Origin: Oscillospiraceae bacterium
GTDB taxonomy: Bacteria; Bacillota_A; Clostridia; Oscillospirales; Oscillospiraceae
DNA: 8,626 nt
Direction of reading: 5' to 3'
Assembly (NCBI GenBank): GCA_017408725.1
Contig: JAFQUA010000081.1
Location: forward strand, 1 to 8,626
Made by a program: the position numbers and the translations under genes. Below the pieces are notes generated by a model. The model was not told the origin of the DNA. It saw nothing but the letters and a program-made list of their open reading frames with translations, and did not search any database. Numbering within the stretch: the first letter of the stretch is position 1; the number at the start of each line of letters is the position of its first letter. Positions 6,324 to 8,626 of this stretch are shown here, piece after piece.

Positions 6324-7406
6324 ATGCGTATTCTAAAACGAGCGATTTCTCTTTTCTTGGTACTTATTTTCGTGCTGTCTTTCCCTCTTTATAATAGTGC
6401 AGCAGCTCTGGCCTTTACTGATCCAACACAAATTACAGACATAATAAATCGATATTCATTTGACGAAGATAATGAGTATACAATCGTTGATAGCATTCCT
6501 ATGAGAAGTTTTGTTGATGATTCAGAGCAGTATACTCTATATTTATTAGCTCCGTACGGGTATGCAATCCTATACAATGAAACAAATGGTTTTATGGAAG
6601 GTTGCTATAGCGAAAACACATTTGTTGAACAAATGGAAGATCAAACCACATATTACTATGGCGGTCCAGGAAATTATTATACTTACAACGGAGAACATTA
6701 TTGTTCTTTAATCTCTGGCGATGTTTTGGAGTCAACAGCAATTCAATCTCTTGCTAATGCGGAAGAGATTGTTCGCGCTAATGAGGATGCCACGCAAGAC
6801 ACCACTGCTATTTCTCCTCGCGGATTGATTTATAATGATAGAGAAGTTGTGGTAGCGGAATCTTATTTTTCCAATTTAGTCAAATATGGAGAAAATGTTG
6901 ACGGAACATGTACAGTCTTGGCGATTGCCATATTGCTGGGGTATTACGATGAATTTGTTGATGATGATTATGTTCTTGATCGCTACAGGGATGGAAATGG
7001 AACGAATGAGGATTTTCATCAAACCTTAATTAATTTCGTATACGAAGACGATGCACCAGGAGGACTGTATATTCGTGAAGCTCTTGATGGCATCAATTGG
7101 TATCTTGATTTTTATGACATAAGCACCAGACTGTATGCCTTATATGGATCACAGGGAAGAGTCGCCAAGAAGATTGTCTCGATGCTGGAAAGTGGTTATC
7201 CGGTTGTTGCTTCTATGGGAACAGGCTTTGGAGGTCCCTATAATCACACAGTAGTTGTATACGGTGCAATATATAATACCACTACCAGCGTAATGGCATC
7301 TGGAGTATATCAAGTACATATGGGATGGGAGGAAGAATACGGTGCATCCGGTAGATCCTTCTCGGCAAGAGCTACTTGGTTTTACGAGTGTGGATATATA
7401 CAATAA
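6324..7406 (+). CDS. Secreted papain-like cysteine protease candidate
   Basis: A 360-residue protein. Residues 1-30 are a signal peptide (basic MRILKR, a long hydrophobic core, AALA-F cleavage). Residues 31 to about 165 are acidic and Tyr-rich and look like a propeptide. From about 176 the layout is that of a papain-fold peptidase: DGTCTVLAIAILLGYYDEF places the nucleophile at Cys196 at the start of a helix, and NHTVVVYGA places the catalytic His at 308. VHMGW at 331-335 stands where related enzymes carry the third catalytic residue near a Trp-Gly motif. Similar Cys-x(3)-A-x(3)-LL-x-YYD motifs occur in bacterial proteins labelled putative cysteine peptidases, and C10 and C39-like enzymes share the general pattern. 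The exact family and substrate are unknown. The gene is much more AT-rich than dusB. It is followed after 30 bases by a lipoprotein gene with no terminator between. Confidence 0.75.
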   Translation: MRILKRAISLFLVLIFVLSFPLYNSAAALAFTDPTQITDIINRYSFDEDNEYTIVDSIPMRSFVDDSEQYTLYLLAPYGYAILYNETNGFMEGCYSENTFVEQMEDQTTYYYGGPGNYYTYNGEHYCSLISGDVLESTAIQSLANAEEIVRANEDATQDTTAISPRGLIYNDREVVVAESYFSNLVKYGENVDGTCTVLAIAILLGYYDEFVDDDYVLDRYRDGNGTNEDFHQTLINFVYEDDAPGGLYIREALDGINWYLDFYDISTRLYALYGSQGRVAKKIVSMLESGYPVVASMGTGFGGPYNHTVVVYGAIYNTTTSVMASGVYQVHMGWEEEYGASGRSFSARATWFYECGYIQ

Positions 7407-7436
7407 AAGTCAATCAATCCAGGTGAGGAAACCACT

Positions 7437-8153
7437 ATGAAAAAAGCGCTTGTAATGATTCTGGTTTGCGCACTGCTTGCCGGCCTATGTGCCTGTGCGA
7501 AAACGGATGCGCTGCCCACGCTGCCCACGCAAAACACCAACCCCACCGAAAGTACGACAGCAACAGAAAGCACCCAGCCAAGACCTGAATACATTATAGG
7601 GGGTAGCGTTAGGGAGTCGTTTTCAAACTGGAACGAACCTGCTATATTTTACAGCTACAATACGGAAACATACAAAGAACTGCTCATAATAACGGAAAAG
7701 TGTTCCGAGCCGGATGAAATTGTTACACGGATCGCCTGCCTGGAAGTGCAGTTTCGAGGTTTGCAGGGGCTTGAGCACGCGTTAAGCCGTTCTTTTACCG
7801 GGAAAGTCCTGGCATATCAGGTAATTAACAACAAAGATGCGATGTTTTTGCACAATGCGGGAAAGGTTTCCAAAGGGACGGAGTGGCAGTATAATGAAGA
7901 TGAGCGGATCGACCTGTCAAATAAGGACGCGAATCCATCCGCTACTCAGTATTATCTTGGATGGATGACCCATAACGACCCAATCTACAGAGAACACGAA
8001 CTATGGAATAGGCTGCCCTCTGGTAGCAGCATCATACTGAAAGGAAATATGGCACTAAAAGAAAGCGTTGCTCTTCAGGATGACTGGAAAGTGTATGACC
8101 GGGTTCTTAAGGAACAAGGTCTTGGCGATATTTTTGCTACATTAGAATCTTAA
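7437..8153 (+). CDS. Lipoprotein of unknown function, downstream partner of the secreted protease
   Basis: A 238-residue protein. Residues 1-20 are a lipoprotein signal: MKKALVMILV core, lipobox L-C-A-Cys20. Cys18 is a less typical alternative. A Thr/Pro/Ser-rich linker (about 22-50, repeated LPT and TEST elements) leads to a globular domain (about 55-238) that I do not recognise. It is rich in aromatic and charged residues and has no further Cys apart from Cys89 and Cys100 (near ITEKCSEPDE and RIACLEV), which could form a disulfide. AGGTGAG lies 9 bases before the ATG. The 30-base gap and lack of a terminator after the protease suggest co-transcription. By analogy with SpeB-Spi and staphopain-staphostatin pairs it could be an inhibitor or a receptor of the protease, but nothing in its sequence proves this. 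Confidence 0.85.
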   Translation: MKKALVMILVCALLAGLCACAKTDALPTLPTQNTNPTESTTATESTQPRPEYIIGGSVRESFSNWNEPAIFYSYNTETYKELLIITEKCSEPDEIVTRIACLEVQFRGLQGLEHALSRSFTGKVLAYQVINNKDAMFLHNAGKVSKGTEWQYNEDERIDLSNKDANPSATQYYLGWMTHNDPIYREHELWNRLPSGSSIILKGNMALKESVALQDDWKVYDRVLKEQGLGDIFATLES

Positions 8154-8183
8154 AAAACAGCGGCACATTCGTGCCGCTGTTTT
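8154..8183. terminator. Bidirectional terminator between the lipoprotein gene and trmO
   Basis: A 13-bp stem, AAAACAGCGGCAC (8154-8166) with GTGCCGCTGTTTT (8171-8183), surrounds an ATTC loop. It begins right after the plus-strand stop codon and ends one base before the minus-strand one. An A run on the left and a T run on the right allow it to stop transcription from both converging genes. Confidence 0.92.
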
Positions 8184-8184
8184 G

Positions 8185-8626
8185 TTATACTTTCTCTACT
8201 GTAACGACTGTCAGTTGATCGTCCTTTACGGTAAAACGGATATCAAACCCGGCGAAGGGGATGCCGTAGATGCGGTCGGGTTTGCGCTGATAGCTGGGTC
8301 GGGGATCGTGGGAGAGAATACCCATAGCGGCAGCTCGCTTGTCCTCCGGCAGCAGCGCCAAAAGCTGGGCAGGGAAGTCTACCTGCAGCAGAAAATCCCC
8401 TGCGGTGTCGGTAAAGCCGCCCACGGCGTTTTCGTGGCAGTCGCTGTAGGGAATATAGGGCTTAATGTCAAAGATCGGTGTGCCGTCCATCAGGTCTGCG
8501 CCGCCAACGTGCAGCACCGTGCCATACTTCTCTGTATGCTCCACGCCCAGCAGCTTGACGCTGGAAAGTCCCAGATTGTTGGGGCGGAAGGGGGAACGGG
8601 TAGCGAATACGCCCATCCGGGTGTTG
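8185..8626 (-). CDS. trmO: tRNA (t6A37) N6-methyltransferase TrmO, C-terminal part
   Basis: TrmO (formerly TsaA/YaeB, UPF0066) uses S-adenosylmethionine to methylate N6-threonylcarbamoyladenosine at position 37 of certain tRNAs, such as the tRNA for Thr in E. coli. The reading frame continues through N-T-R to the window edge, so the internal Met at 8616 is not the true start and roughly the first 80 residues lie outside. Visible hallmarks are RMGVFATRSPFRPN, DGTPIFDIKPYIPYSD and the C-terminal DPRPSYQR plus Y-x-x-PFAGFDIRF. The family usually has PNPIGLS where this protein reads PNNLGLS. The stop is at 8185-8187, abutting the shared terminator. Promoter and start are not visible. Identification is firm from the motifs. 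Confidence 0.92.
   Translation of the reverse strand, partial: NTRMGVFATRSPFRPNNLGLSSVKLLGVEHTEKYGTVLHVGGADLMDGTPIFDIKPYIPYSDCHENAVGGFTDTAGDFLLQVDFPAQLLALLPEDKRAAAMGILSHDPRPSYQRKPDRIYGIPFAGFDIRFTVKDDQLTVVTVEKV

Overview
The window looks like a chromosomal segment of a low- to mid-GC Firmicute of class Clostridia, possibly a gut Oscillospiraceae/Ruminococcaceae relative. This rests on strong AGGAGG-type ribosome binding sites, textbook sigma-A promoters, a GLUG/Big2/Ig surface protein, and a small membrane protein placed before a DusB-type tRNA enzyme. Taxonomy is inferred from gene style only. I see no tRNA, rRNA, CRISPR array, IS element or phage gene.

Layout. (1) Positions 1-3657, minus strand: one very long secreted surface protein. 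It is open for 1219 codons and cut off at the left edge. Order: signal peptide, GLUG-like repeats, about six Big2-like Ig domains, a Cys/His-rich segment, then Ig-like domains in exact 90-residue (270-bp) tandem repeats. Its promoter has a perfect palindrome between the -35 and -10 boxes. (2) Positions 3833-6109, plus strand: an 83-residue tail-anchored membrane protein, a DusB-like tRNA-dihydrouridine synthase with its own extended -10 promoter, and an exported M23 (LytM-type) peptidase, closed by a hairpin terminator. (3) Positions 6235-8183, plus strand: a strikingly AT-rich unit with its own TTGACA promoter. It encodes a secreted papain-like cysteine protease candidate and, 30 bp downstream, a lipoprotein of unknown function. 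(4) Positions 8185-8626, minus strand: the C-terminal part of TrmO, the m6t6A37 tRNA methyltransferase, running off the right edge and sharing a bidirectional terminator with the lipoprotein.

How the genes fit together. Two genes (dusB, trmO) are tRNA modification housekeeping. The other large ones act outside the membrane: a repeat-built surface protein, a wall peptidase, a protease and a lipoprotein. The protease-lipoprotein pair is the most likely accessory or transferred insert and the best candidate for an undescribed small system. Any functional link between its two genes is inference from spacing and shared transcription.
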